From NCBI GenBank assembly GCA_050943575.1, contig JBMNPL010000020.1:1-10239 (forward strand): a stretch of DNA of 10,239 nucleotides, written 5' to 3'. The notes under the pieces were generated by a model that was not told the DNA's origin, did no database searches, and was given only the letters and a program-made list of their open reading frames with translations. The translations under genes were made by a program, and so were the position numbers. The DNA comes from WRCA01 sp050943575. Its GTDB lineage: Bacteria; Pseudomonadota; Alphaproteobacteria; Rs-D84. Positions 1 through 6,558 of the stretch are shown piece after piece. How positions within the stretch are numbered: the first letter of the stretch is position 1; each line of letters starts with the position of its first letter.

Positions 1-122
1 TTAAATTTATAGGATATTTTATTAAAACGAGCAGGTTATAAAAACAAATCAAAAACAAAAATTTTGGTTTTATATATTTGTATTAAAAAATTATAAATCA
101 CATTTAATCTGATTTTTAGTAA
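1..122. other. AT-rich intergenic stretch, no gene seen
   Basis: Very AT-rich sequence with frequent stop codons in all frames and no recognisable gene, RNA or repeat. Possibly the 3' flank of a gene lying outside the window. I see no convincing G/C stem of a terminator here. Confidence 0.5.
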
Positions 123-150
123 TTGACAAATTGTCTGTGTGTGATATAAA
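123..150 (+). promoter_or_regulatory. Candidate sigma70 promoter P1 upstream of corA
   Basis: TTGACA at 123-128, a 16-bp spacer, then TATAAA at 145-150: a near-consensus sigma70-type promoter reading toward corA. The perfect odd palindrome GACAA-A-TTGTC (125-135) overlaps the -35 and could be an operator, though a palindrome this short may be chance. A transcript from here would carry a leader of roughly 60 nt before the corA start. Confidence 0.55.
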
Positions 151-180
151 GGTTTAGCCTTAGATTATTAAAAAAAAGTA

Positions 181-189
181 TGTTATAAT
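181..189 (+). promoter_or_regulatory. Candidate extended -10 promoter P2 for corA
   Basis: TGTTATAAT is a perfect TGnTATAAT extended -10. No good -35 lies 16-18 bp upstream, which fits extended -10 promoters. It lies within a short inverted repeat, AGTAT (177-181) and ATACT (188-192). Initiation would be near position 196, giving a leader of about 25 nt. Confidence 0.5.
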
Positions 190-207
190 ACTCATTGCTT
201 CACAAAA

Positions 208-213
208 AAGGGA
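208..213 (+). promoter_or_regulatory. Weak ribosome binding site for corA
   Basis: AAGGGA sits 7 nt before the ATG at 221. It is only a partial Shine-Dalgarno match, but it is one of the few visible upstream of any gene in this window and it supports the chosen corA start. Confidence 0.5.
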
Positions 214-220
214 ACAAGAT

Positions 221-1102
221 ATGTTTAATATAGAAAATTTAAAGACGTTCTCTTGGGTGAATGTCGGAAATCCAGATCATAAAGATTTTGAAAGTTTGCA
301 ATCAGAATACAAGGTTGATGAAGATACTATTCTGGATATTCTGGACCCAGATGAACAATCACGTATAGAAGTTGAAGACGATTATGATAATATAATCGTG
401 CGATTCCCAATTGTTAATCGTGAAATGGATACCACATGGCATACCGAGCCTTTATCAATCATATATGCAGATAAACACGTTTTAACAGTTTGCCGAAAAC
501 GTTGTGATTTATTAGATAAAATAAAAGAATCTGAAAAAACTTCCCGCGAAACATTTATATTAAATATTATGTGGCGTATTGCAGATGCATACTTGAAATC
601 ATTAAAAGAATTAAATAAAAAAGTTTTCGCATCAAAAAAGAATCTGCAACGAAGAATCTCTAAAAAAGAATTGTTATTGCTGTTGGATATTGAAAATAGT
701 TATACGCTTTATATGGCAGGTTTAAAAGGTAATATGTCGGTTATTGAAAAATTGGAAAAAACACGTTCATTCAAAAAAAATGAAGAAATGGAAGAGTTGT
801 TAGAAGATATAAAAATTGAATTTAATCAGGCAATAGAAGTTATAACCAGTTATCATAAAATGCTGATATCCATCAAAGCAACATTTGAAAGTTTAATTAA
901 TATAGATTCAAACAGATATATTAATCGTTTAACTATGTGGAATATTATTTTAATTGCTCCCACTATTATTGTTGGTTATTATGGAATGAATTTATATTTA
1001 CCATTTGCTGAATATCGCGGAACAGCAATGATTATATTCCTGTTAATTTTCGCATTAATTGCCGGATATGGAATTTATACTTGGTTAAAAAAGAGAAAAT
1101 AA
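221..1102 (+). CDS. corA: CorA-family Mg2+/divalent cation transporter
   Basis: A 293-residue inner-membrane protein of the CorA/MIT family, which forms pentameric channels for Mg2+ (and sometimes Co2+ or Ni2+) uptake. The cytoplasmic N-terminal part (about residues 1-235) is charged and ends in a long helical region, as in the CorA stalk. Two membrane segments follow: about 237-255 and 269-288. The family signature GMN is at 255-257, preceded by two Tyr and followed by a short periplasmic loop with Pro261 and Glu264. The C-terminus is the basic tail LKKRK, expected on the cytoplasmic side. Length is slightly below the E. coli protein (about 316 aa). The start is supported by the weak AAGGGA site and two upstream promoter candidates. 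The gene stands alone on the plus strand, and its final 28 bases overlap the opposing kinase gene. The family call is firm; ion specificity cannot be read from sequence. Confidence 0.93.
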   Translation: MFNIENLKTFSWVNVGNPDHKDFESLQSEYKVDEDTILDILDPDEQSRIEVEDDYDNIIVRFPIVNREMDTTWHTEPLSIIYADKHVLTVCRKRCDLLDKIKESEKTSRETFILNIMWRIADAYLKSLKELNKKVFASKKNLQRRISKKELLLLLDIENSYTLYMAGLKGNMSVIEKLEKTRSFKKNEEMEELLEDIKIEFNQAIEVITSYHKMLISIKATFESLINIDSNRYINRLTMWNIILIAPTIIVGYYGMNLYLPFAEYRGTAMIIFLLIFALIAGYGIYTWLKKRK

Positions 1103-1632
1103 TCTTTTATAATTTTTGCGATTTCATCCGGAGTTTTTGTACCATCAACTTTTAAAAAATTAATATCTGGCGCAGTGCTTAAAAATTTTATTGCCGGTAA
1201 AGTTTCTTTTGCAAATGCATTTAGTCGTTTAATTATAATATTATTTTTTAAATCATCTGTGCGATTAGAACCATTTAATAAACGTTTATGAATTCTTTCA
1301 ATCATAATATTTTCAGATATTTCCAGATAAACAGTATTTATATTTTTTTGAAATTTATTAATTAACCATTGTGCTTGAACAATATTTCTGGGAAATCCAT
1401 CAAACAAAATATCCTGATTAGAAATAATTTTTTCATTAATCACTGGAAATATTTTTTCATCAGGAATTAGTCCGCCATATGCCATTATTTTCGCAATATC
1501 AGAATTATCAGGCAGGCTACGAAATAATGCACCAGTTTCAATATAGTTAAATTGATATGAACGCATTAATAACTCAGCGATGGTGCCTTTACCACTTCCT
1601 GGACCACCAGTAATAATTAGAATATTTTTCAT
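1075..1632 (-). CDS. adk: Adenylate kinase family nucleoside monophosphate kinase, short form
   Basis: A 185-residue P-loop kinase predicted to interconvert ATP + AMP and 2 ADP in the cytoplasm. The P-loop GGPGSGKGT is at residues 9-17. The AMP-binding region has Thr33, Arg38 and the signature DGFPR (78-82) followed by Gln86. The LID arginines are Arg113, Arg117, Arg124 in NRTDD, and Arg136. The LID is the short, zinc-free type. The segment between the TG motif and DGFPR is about 8 residues shorter than in E. coli Adk, and the usual Asp of the TGD motif is Ala35. DGFPR favours adenylate kinase over cytidylate kinase, although cmk is the classic rpsA neighbour. The gene lies past the rpsA terminator, has no Shine-Dalgarno, and has an extended -10 only 6 nt before its ATG. 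Its 3' end overlaps corA by 28 bp. Whether it is the cell's only Adk is unknown; UMP/CMP-type activity is an alternative. Confidence 0.83.
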   Translation of the reverse strand: MKNILIITGGPGSGKGTIAELLMRSYQFNYIETGALFRSLPDNSDIAKIMAYGGLIPDEKIFPVINEKIISNQDILFDGFPRNIVQAQWLINKFQKNINTVYLEISENIMIERIHKRLLNGSNRTDDLKNNIIIKRLNAFAKETLPAIKFLSTAPDINFLKVDGTKTPDEIAKIIKDYFLFFNQV

Positions 1633-1638
1633 AAATAT

Positions 1639-1647
1639 ATTGTATCA
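1639..1647 (-). promoter_or_regulatory. Extended -10 element next to the kinase start
   Basis: On the minus strand this reads TGATACAAT, i.e. TGn plus TACAAT, ending 6 nt before the kinase ATG. Initiation 6-7 nt downstream would fall at or next to the A of the ATG, implying a leaderless message. It would let the kinase be expressed despite the rpsA terminator just upstream. Confidence 0.45.
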
Positions 1648-1657
1648 AAAAACAAGT

Positions 1658-1687
1658 AAAATAAAAACCGGCAAATGCCGGTTTTTT
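1658..1687 (-). terminator. Intrinsic terminator of rpsA
   Basis: CCGGC-AAAT-GCCGG (1668-1681 on the plus strand) forms a 5-bp G/C stem, extended by 5 A:T pairs on each side (1663-1667 with 1682-1686). On the minus strand it is followed by TTTTTATTTT. The stem overlaps the rpsA TAA stop codon (1686-1688). The flanking A and T runs make it nearly symmetrical, but no plus-strand transcript obviously needs it here. Confidence 0.88.
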
Positions 1688-3371
1688 ACTTTTTACTACT
1701 TTCTATTGCAGCACCTAAAATGTCGCCTAAAACACTTCCGCTGTCAGTTTGATTTGCAAATTCTTTAACAGCTTTCTTTTCCAAGGCAACTTGTAAAGCG
1801 CGAACAGACAATTTTACATCAGTACCGGTTATTGAAACAACTGATGCTTCTATTGTATCACCAACTTTGAATTTAGAGGTGTTTTGATCTTCTTTATCAC
1901 GAGAAAGATCAGTCTTGCGAATAACACCACGTGCATCCCCAGGTAATGCAACTATTAATTCATCAGGTGTAATTTCAGAAATTGTTCCTGAAACCGCGGC
2001 GCCTTTTTTAAGTTTAATTTTGCCATCACTGCTTTCGGTCATTTGTTTAATACCCAAAGTAATACGTTCTTTTTCTGGATTTATATCCAAAATTTTAGCA
2101 GTAACTTCTTGTCCACGAACAAATTTTTTCAATTCTTCTTCGTCCAATTTATCCCAAGACAAGTCAGATATATGAACCATCCCGTCTAATTCAGGTGTTA
2201 ATGCAACAAACAACCCAAATTCAGTTGTATTTTTAATAGGGCCGGTTATAACATCGCCGACTTTATGCGTTTCTGCAAATTGCTCCCATGGATTATCTAA
2301 TAGTTGTTTATAACCCAAAGAAATGCGACGTTTGTCTTGATCAATACCTAGAACAACAACATTGACTTCTTGTCCGTTTTGCAAAACTTTACTTGGATGT
2401 ATGTTTTTGTTAGTCCAAGATAATTCTGACATATGAATTAAACCTTCGACCCCGTCATCCAGTTCAACAAATGCACCATAATCAGTTAAAGAAGAAACTT
2501 TACCATTAACAGTATCACCTATATTAAAGGCACGAGATGCATTTTCCCATGGATCTTCTTCTAATTGTTTCATACCCAAAGATACTCGGTGTGATTCTGG
2601 ATCAAATTGAATAACTTTGACTTTGATTTTTTGTCCTACATGAACTAATTCTCGTGGATGATTGACACGTTTCCAAGACAAGTCTGTAACATGTAATAAT
2701 CCATCAATTCCGCCTAAATCAACAAATACACCATAATCAGTAATATTTTTAATAACACCATCCAGAACAGCGCCCAAACTGATATTTTTCATAGCTTCTT
2801 TTTGTGCTGCTGCAATAGAGTCGGCTTGGATAGCGCGACGTGAAACAATTGCATTTGTCCGCAAAGCATCCATTTTTAAAATTCTAAATTTATCTGTTAC
2901 ACCGATTAAAGATTTAGCATCGCGAATTGGACGACTATCTGCTTGTGATGAAGGCATAAATGCAAAAACACCATCCAAATCAACGGTATAACCACCGCGA
3001 ACAACTTCCATAATTGTTCCAGTTGGATCAATTCCATCAGCAACAGCTTTTTCTAGTTCTTTCCATGCTTTTTCAGCACGTGCTTTTGTATAAGATAATA
3101 CAGCAGTTCCTTCGCGTGATTCATAACGTTCAACGAATATATCAATAATATCACCAACTTTTGGTGGATGTGCACCAAATTCTTTTAAAGAGACACGACC
3201 TTCGGATTTCAGACCAACATCAACCAGAGCAAAATCTGATTTGATATCTTTAACTGTTCCTTTGGTAGCATAGCCTTGTAAGGTTTCTTGTTTGCCATAA
3301 TTAGCATCAAATAATTCTGCAAATTTTTCATCTGCAACTGGATTAAATAATCCTTTGGATAAATCTTTCAT
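1686..3371 (-). CDS. rpsA: 30S ribosomal protein S1
   Basis: A 561-residue protein with six S1 (OB-fold) repeats, matching the usual length in proteobacteria. Approximate repeat positions: 1, 32-95; 2, 115-180; 3, 199-268; 4, 284-355; 5, 370-442; 6, 455-525. Repeats 3-5 are the most canonical, each with a TDYG- or TEFG-type turn, a GL(L/I/V)H-like segment, an LSW motif and a final SLGxKQL-type strand. Repeats 1-2 are divergent, as expected for the ribosome-docking half; 3-6 are the RNA-binding half. The C-terminal SVLGDILGAA tail resembles alphaproteobacterial S1. S1 captures and unwinds mRNA on the 30S subunit. It has its own promoter (TTGCAA-N17-TATAAT), a structured leader and a terminator at the stop codon. 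No Shine-Dalgarno precedes the ATG; E. coli rpsA likewise has a poor one and is autoregulated, so autoregulation is a reasonable inference. Confidence 0.97.
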   Translation of the reverse strand: MKDLSKGLFNPVADEKFAELFDANYGKQETLQGYATKGTVKDIKSDFALVDVGLKSEGRVSLKEFGAHPPKVGDIIDIFVERYESREGTAVLSYTKARAEKAWKELEKAVADGIDPTGTIMEVVRGGYTVDLDGVFAFMPSSQADSRPIRDAKSLIGVTDKFRILKMDALRTNAIVSRRAIQADSIAAAQKEAMKNISLGAVLDGVIKNITDYGVFVDLGGIDGLLHVTDLSWKRVNHPRELVHVGQKIKVKVIQFDPESHRVSLGMKQLEEDPWENASRAFNIGDTVNGKVSSLTDYGAFVELDDGVEGLIHMSELSWTNKNIHPSKVLQNGQEVNVVVLGIDQDKRRISLGYKQLLDNPWEQFAETHKVGDVITGPIKNTTEFGLFVALTPELDGMVHISDLSWDKLDEEELKKFVRGQEVTAKILDINPEKERITLGIKQMTESSDGKIKLKKGAAVSGTISEITPDELIVALPGDARGVIRKTDLSRDKEDQNTSKFKVGDTIEASVVSITGTDVKLSVRALQVALEKKAVKEFANQTDSGSVLGDILGAAIESSKK

Positions 3372-3457
3372 GGGAAATTTTATACAAAGTTTGCCATCGC
3401 TTTAGATACGAGGTCTTGGCGGGTTATACTAATTGCTTGTTGCCGCCCCAAGCAAGC
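3372..3457 (-). promoter_or_regulatory. Structured rpsA 5' leader, candidate autoregulatory element
   Basis: Predicted transcription starts near 3457. In the RNA, a 7-bp stem pairs TTGCTTG (3455-3449) with CAAGCAA (3439-3433) around a 9-nt G/C-rich loop. The loop's GGCGG (3447-3443) can pair with CCGCC (3422-3418) downstream, giving an H-type pseudoknot. A mutually exclusive hairpin is also possible: CTTGG-CGG (3452-3443, with a 2-nt bulge) pairing with CCGCCAAG (3422-3415). No Shine-Dalgarno is present before the ATG. The pairings are visible; the regulatory role is inferred. Confidence 0.5.
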
Positions 3458-3463
3458 TGAAAG

Positions 3464-3492
3464 ATTATAAATTAAAAAAAATCAGATTGCAA
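3464..3492 (-). promoter_or_regulatory. rpsA promoter
   Basis: On the minus strand: TTGCAA (3492-3487), a spacer of exactly 17 bp rich in T, then consensus TATAAT (3469-3464). The -35 starts one base past the upstream peptidase stop codon, so rpsA has a dedicated promoter in addition to any read-through from the operon, for which I see no terminator. Confidence 0.75.
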
Positions 3493-3493
3493 A

Positions 3494-5533
3494 TTATTTT
3501 AATCCATATGCTTTTAATAAAGAATCAGGTAAAGGATCCCTTCCGATAAATTCACGATATAGTTCGCTCATCTTTTTTGTATCGCCTTTTGCCAATATTA
3601 TATCCTGATATTTTTTCATTAAAGGTGAAAATGGATCTTTATCCATTGCTATAAATGCGTCTGCCGCCAAAAGTTCTGCCCACATATAAGAATAATAACC
3701 AGCCGAATATGCTCCGCTGAAAATATGTAAAAATCCATTTTGAAATTTATCATAAGTGGCAACTGGCATTACAGATATTTTCGCACGAGTTTCATCCAAG
3801 ATTTTTTGTACGTCATTTTCAGATAAATTTTCACGTTGATAAATTTCTAAATCAAATAAACCAAATTCAATTTGTCTGAGAACCCACATACCTTTTTGAA
3901 AATTTTGCGCTTTATTAATTTTTTTAATCAATTCATCTGGCATTTCTGCACCAGTTTGATAATGTCGGGCTATACGTTTTAAAACTTTTGGAGAATCCCA
4001 AAAATATTCTAAAAATTGTGATGGAAATTCTATAACATCCCAATCAACAGCATTGCCAGATAATGGTCTTTCATCAACTTTAGTTAATAAATCCATCAAT
4101 GCATGTCCTGTTTCATGAAATAAAGTAGAAACATTATTAAGTGATAAAAGAGCAGGCGCATTGTTTTTTGCTGCTGGAAAATTGCCAACGATAACTACTT
4201 CGGGCAAACAAATTTCATTTTGAGAATTTAAATGTCGGGTATGAAATCCATTTTCCCAAGCCCCAGATTGTTTTTCTTGACGTGTTTGTAAATCAACATA
4301 AAATCCACCGATTATTTTTCCATCTTTTTTAACATCAAAATAATTCGCAGTTTGATGCCACAAGGGGACTTTGCGTTCTATAAATTTAATATCAAACATT
4401 TCTTCAAGAAGATTAAATATACGTTTTGTTGTTGCATTGGCTTCAAAATAAGGTTTAGTTTCATTTTCATCCAGATTGTATTTTTCCTTTAAGATTTTGT
4501 TAGAATAATATAAGTTATCCCAAGGAGAAAAATCTTTTATCCCATCTTTTGCGGCACGCAATTTTAATTCTTCAAGTTCTTTCAATGCTTGTGGTCTTGC
4601 GGTATCTGCAATACGTTGTAAAAAATCTTTGACTTCTTTTGGATTCGGAGCAGAACGATTTTCAAATGCCAATTCAGCATAATTTTTATATCCTAAAATT
4701 TTGGCAATATTTTGATGAAGAGATAAAATTTGTGGAATAAGTTTTTCGTTTTCAGGTGCGCGTGTCATATAAGCACGATGCATTTTAGAACGTAAATCAC
4801 GATTTGAAACATAAGTCATAAAAGGGATATAAGATGGTGCAAGTAAAGAAAATTCCCACCCATCTTTGATTTTATTCGCATCTTTGTCAGATTGAGGCAT
4901 ATTGCCAAGTAATTTTTCATCAGTGATTTTTATAGAAAATTTTTTATTTGCGGCTATAACATTATTAGAAAAGTCTTGTGAAAGTTTTGATAATTTTATA
5001 TTTATTTGTTTGAGACGTTCTTGTTTTTCTGGTGGTAAATCTATACCGGCAATTTTAAAATCTCTGATTGAATCATCTATTACTTTTTTTTGCTCGTTGG
5101 TCAAATTTTCATATTCACTTTTTTTGATTTCTAGAAAACCTTGATAAATACCTTTGTGTCGCGCCATATCAGAAGAAAAATTAGATAAAATTGGCAATAT
5201 TTCATTTATAATTTTTTCAGTTTCTTCGGAATGCATAACAGCGTTTAAATGATAAATAGGATAAGTTATTTCATGAAGTTCATTACTATTATCTTGTAAT
5301 GCTCGGACAAAATTCATATATGTTTTGTTTGGAAATGCGACAATTTGTTCAACACCTGCGCGTGTTTTTTCAACAGATTGCTTTACTTTTTCAACAGCGT
5401 TTTCCAAAGCGTTCAGATTAAAGTTTCCGATTTGTTCTTGCATAATTTTATTTCCTTTATATTTTTGCACTGCGAAAAAAGCGGCAACAATTACCGCTAA
5501 TATTCCAATTATATTTAATGTTTTATTTTTCAT
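3494..5533 (-). CDS. prlC: Oligopeptidase A (M3 family zinc metallopeptidase), with N-terminal membrane segment
   Basis: A 679-residue M3A peptidase that aligns by eye along its length with E. coli oligopeptidase A (OpdA/PrlC), which degrades short peptides including cleaved signal peptides. The zinc site is HETGH at 473-477, with Glu502 in the motif VIEFPSQFLE as the third ligand. The substrate-closing region HIFSGAYSAGYYSYMW starts at 603, with Gly612-Tyr616 as expected. Family members usually have HEFGH; Thr475 replaces the Phe. Unlike E. coli OpdA, the frame begins with a short basic stretch and a hydrophobic segment (about residues 6-22), followed by a Lys-rich turn: a membrane anchor or uncleaved signal. 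The first ATG overlaps the hemW stop (ATGA), supporting translational coupling. However, Met31 is preceded by a better Shine-Dalgarno and would give a cytosolic OpdA-like protein of 649 residues. The prlC-type call is firm; the location is not. Confidence 0.92.
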   Translation of the reverse strand: MKNKTLNIIGILAVIVAAFFAVQKYKGNKIMQEQIGNFNLNALENAVEKVKQSVEKTRAGVEQIVAFPNKTYMNFVRALQDNSNELHEITYPIYHLNAVMHSEETEKIINEILPILSNFSSDMARHKGIYQGFLEIKKSEYENLTNEQKKVIDDSIRDFKIAGIDLPPEKQERLKQINIKLSKLSQDFSNNVIAANKKFSIKITDEKLLGNMPQSDKDANKIKDGWEFSLLAPSYIPFMTYVSNRDLRSKMHRAYMTRAPENEKLIPQILSLHQNIAKILGYKNYAELAFENRSAPNPKEVKDFLQRIADTARPQALKELEELKLRAAKDGIKDFSPWDNLYYSNKILKEKYNLDENETKPYFEANATTKRIFNLLEEMFDIKFIERKVPLWHQTANYFDVKKDGKIIGGFYVDLQTRQEKQSGAWENGFHTRHLNSQNEICLPEVVIVGNFPAAKNNAPALLSLNNVSTLFHETGHALMDLLTKVDERPLSGNAVDWDVIEFPSQFLEYFWDSPKVLKRIARHYQTGAEMPDELIKKINKAQNFQKGMWVLRQIEFGLFDLEIYQRENLSENDVQKILDETRAKISVMPVATYDKFQNGFLHIFSGAYSAGYYSYMWAELLAADAFIAMDKDPFSPLMKKYQDIILAKGDTKKMSELYREFIGRDPLPDSLLKAYGLK
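5451..5458 (-). promoter_or_regulatory. Internal ribosome binding site before Met31 of the M3 peptidase
   Basis: AAAGGAAA on the minus strand, with its AGGA core 9 nt before the ATG at 5443-5441. It is the best Shine-Dalgarno match I see among the minus-strand genes. It could drive synthesis of a form lacking the N-terminal hydrophobic segment. Confidence 0.45.
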
Positions 5534-6558
5534 TTTAATAAGTTTACTATTAAAGTATCCAAAGTCAAAAAACTTTTCGCAATTAATCGGTTGTTTTGAA
5601 TAATAAAATTATCCCCATTGGCAAAATCAATATTAATAATTTTATAAATTTCAGGAGTTAATAAAACACCACGAGTTGTGCGAAGTCCCGTTATTAAAAT
5701 TTCTGTGGCTCTGTCATTATTATTTAATAAAATTTGTTTACCGTTTAATGTTTCATACCAATTATTATTAATTAAAACACGACCGGCGGCACCTTGCCCT
5801 AGTCCTAAATAAGGTTGTCCATCCCAGATATTTGAATTGTGTTTACATGGGACACCATAATTAGAAACTTCATATCGGGGCAGGGCAAGAGTTTCGCCAA
5901 TTACTTCATACATTTTCGCCATTGTTTCGTTGTCTGGCATTTGTAAATTTTGCATCGCGAACGGGGTGCCTTGTTCAATTGAAAGTTCATATAATGATGC
6001 ATGTTCTAAACCTAGTAAATTTATATTTTCACATAATTTTTTAATATCTGCGGGGGTTTGATTGGGTAGCCCGTAAATAAAATCAGCAGATACGCGTAAG
6101 TTTAGATTTTGTGCAATAGTTATTAATTTACGTGCTGCTGTTGCATCATGAATTCGTCCCAAGAATTTTAATTCATCGTCATTCAAAGATTGAACACCGA
6201 TTGAAATTCTATTTACACCAGATGCGATAAATTCTGATAGACGATTGTGATTAATAGTTTCAGGATTTGCTTCTATTGTAATTTCAGCATTTTGTGCAAT
6301 AGAAAATGATTTATGTAATTCATTTATAATTTCTGTAAAAATTTTTATTGGCATTAAACTTGGTGTGCCACCACCAAAAAATATAGTTGGAATTTTTATA
6401 AATCCAATATGCTTGCGCCAATAATGAATTTCAGAAATAATTTTATTTTTATAATTTTCCCAATCGGGTGTTGCGCAGGCTTTTGAATAGAAAGCGCAAT
6501 AGTTACATTTTTTTACACAAAATGGAACATGAATATAAATATTATGCGGAACAATCAT
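5530..6558 (-). CDS. hemW: HemW, radical SAM heme chaperone
   Basis: A 342-residue radical SAM protein. The cluster motif is Cys14-x3-Cys18-x2-Cys21 followed by Ala-Phe23. The CxxxCxxCxF form identifies HemW rather than coproporphyrinogen dehydrogenase HemN, which has CxC. GGGTPS (62-67) is the SAM-binding glycine motif. EANPET, GVQSLND and the DFIYGLPNQT segment are the later radical SAM strands. The C-terminal domain carries the HN-x3-W motif (His240, Asn241, Trp245) and the LGLGQGAAG stretch typical of HemW. It is somewhat shorter than E. coli HemW (about 378 aa). HemW binds heme and is implicated in its delivery to respiratory enzymes; it is often misannotated as an oxygen-independent coproporphyrinogen oxidase. 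The start shares one base with the upstream gene's stop (TAATG), and its own stop overlaps the peptidase start (ATGA). It is therefore the middle gene of a tightly coupled trio. Confidence 0.95.
   Translation of the reverse strand: MIVPHNIYIHVPFCVKKCNYCAFYSKACATPDWENYKNKIISEIHYWRKHIGFIKIPTIFFGGGTPSLMPIKIFTEIINELHKSFSIAQNAEITIEANPETINHNRLSEFIASGVNRISIGVQSLNDDELKFLGRIHDATAARKLITIAQNLNLRVSADFIYGLPNQTPADIKKLCENINLLGLEHASLYELSIEQGTPFAMQNLQMPDNETMAKMYEVIGETLALPRYEVSNYGVPCKHNSNIWDGQPYLGLGQGAAGRVLINNNWYETLNGKQILLNNNDRATEILITGLRTTRGVLLTPEIYKIINIDFANGDNFIIQNNRLIAKSFLTLDTLIVNLLK

Noticed and set aside
3379..3384. TATAAA 7 nt before the rpsA ATG as a second, leaderless promoter
   Set aside because: No -35 and no extended TGn element at the right place, and the TTGCAA-N17-TATAAT promoter upstream is far better.
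3380..3397. Five-codon upstream frame (ATG to TAA, MANFV) in the rpsA leader
   Set aside because: No ribosome binding site and very short; expected by chance. Worth remembering only if ribosome profiling shows occupancy.
4902..5144. Plus-strand frame opposite the M3 peptidase
   Set aside because: Lies wholly inside a well-supported conserved gene, with no ribosome binding site or domain.
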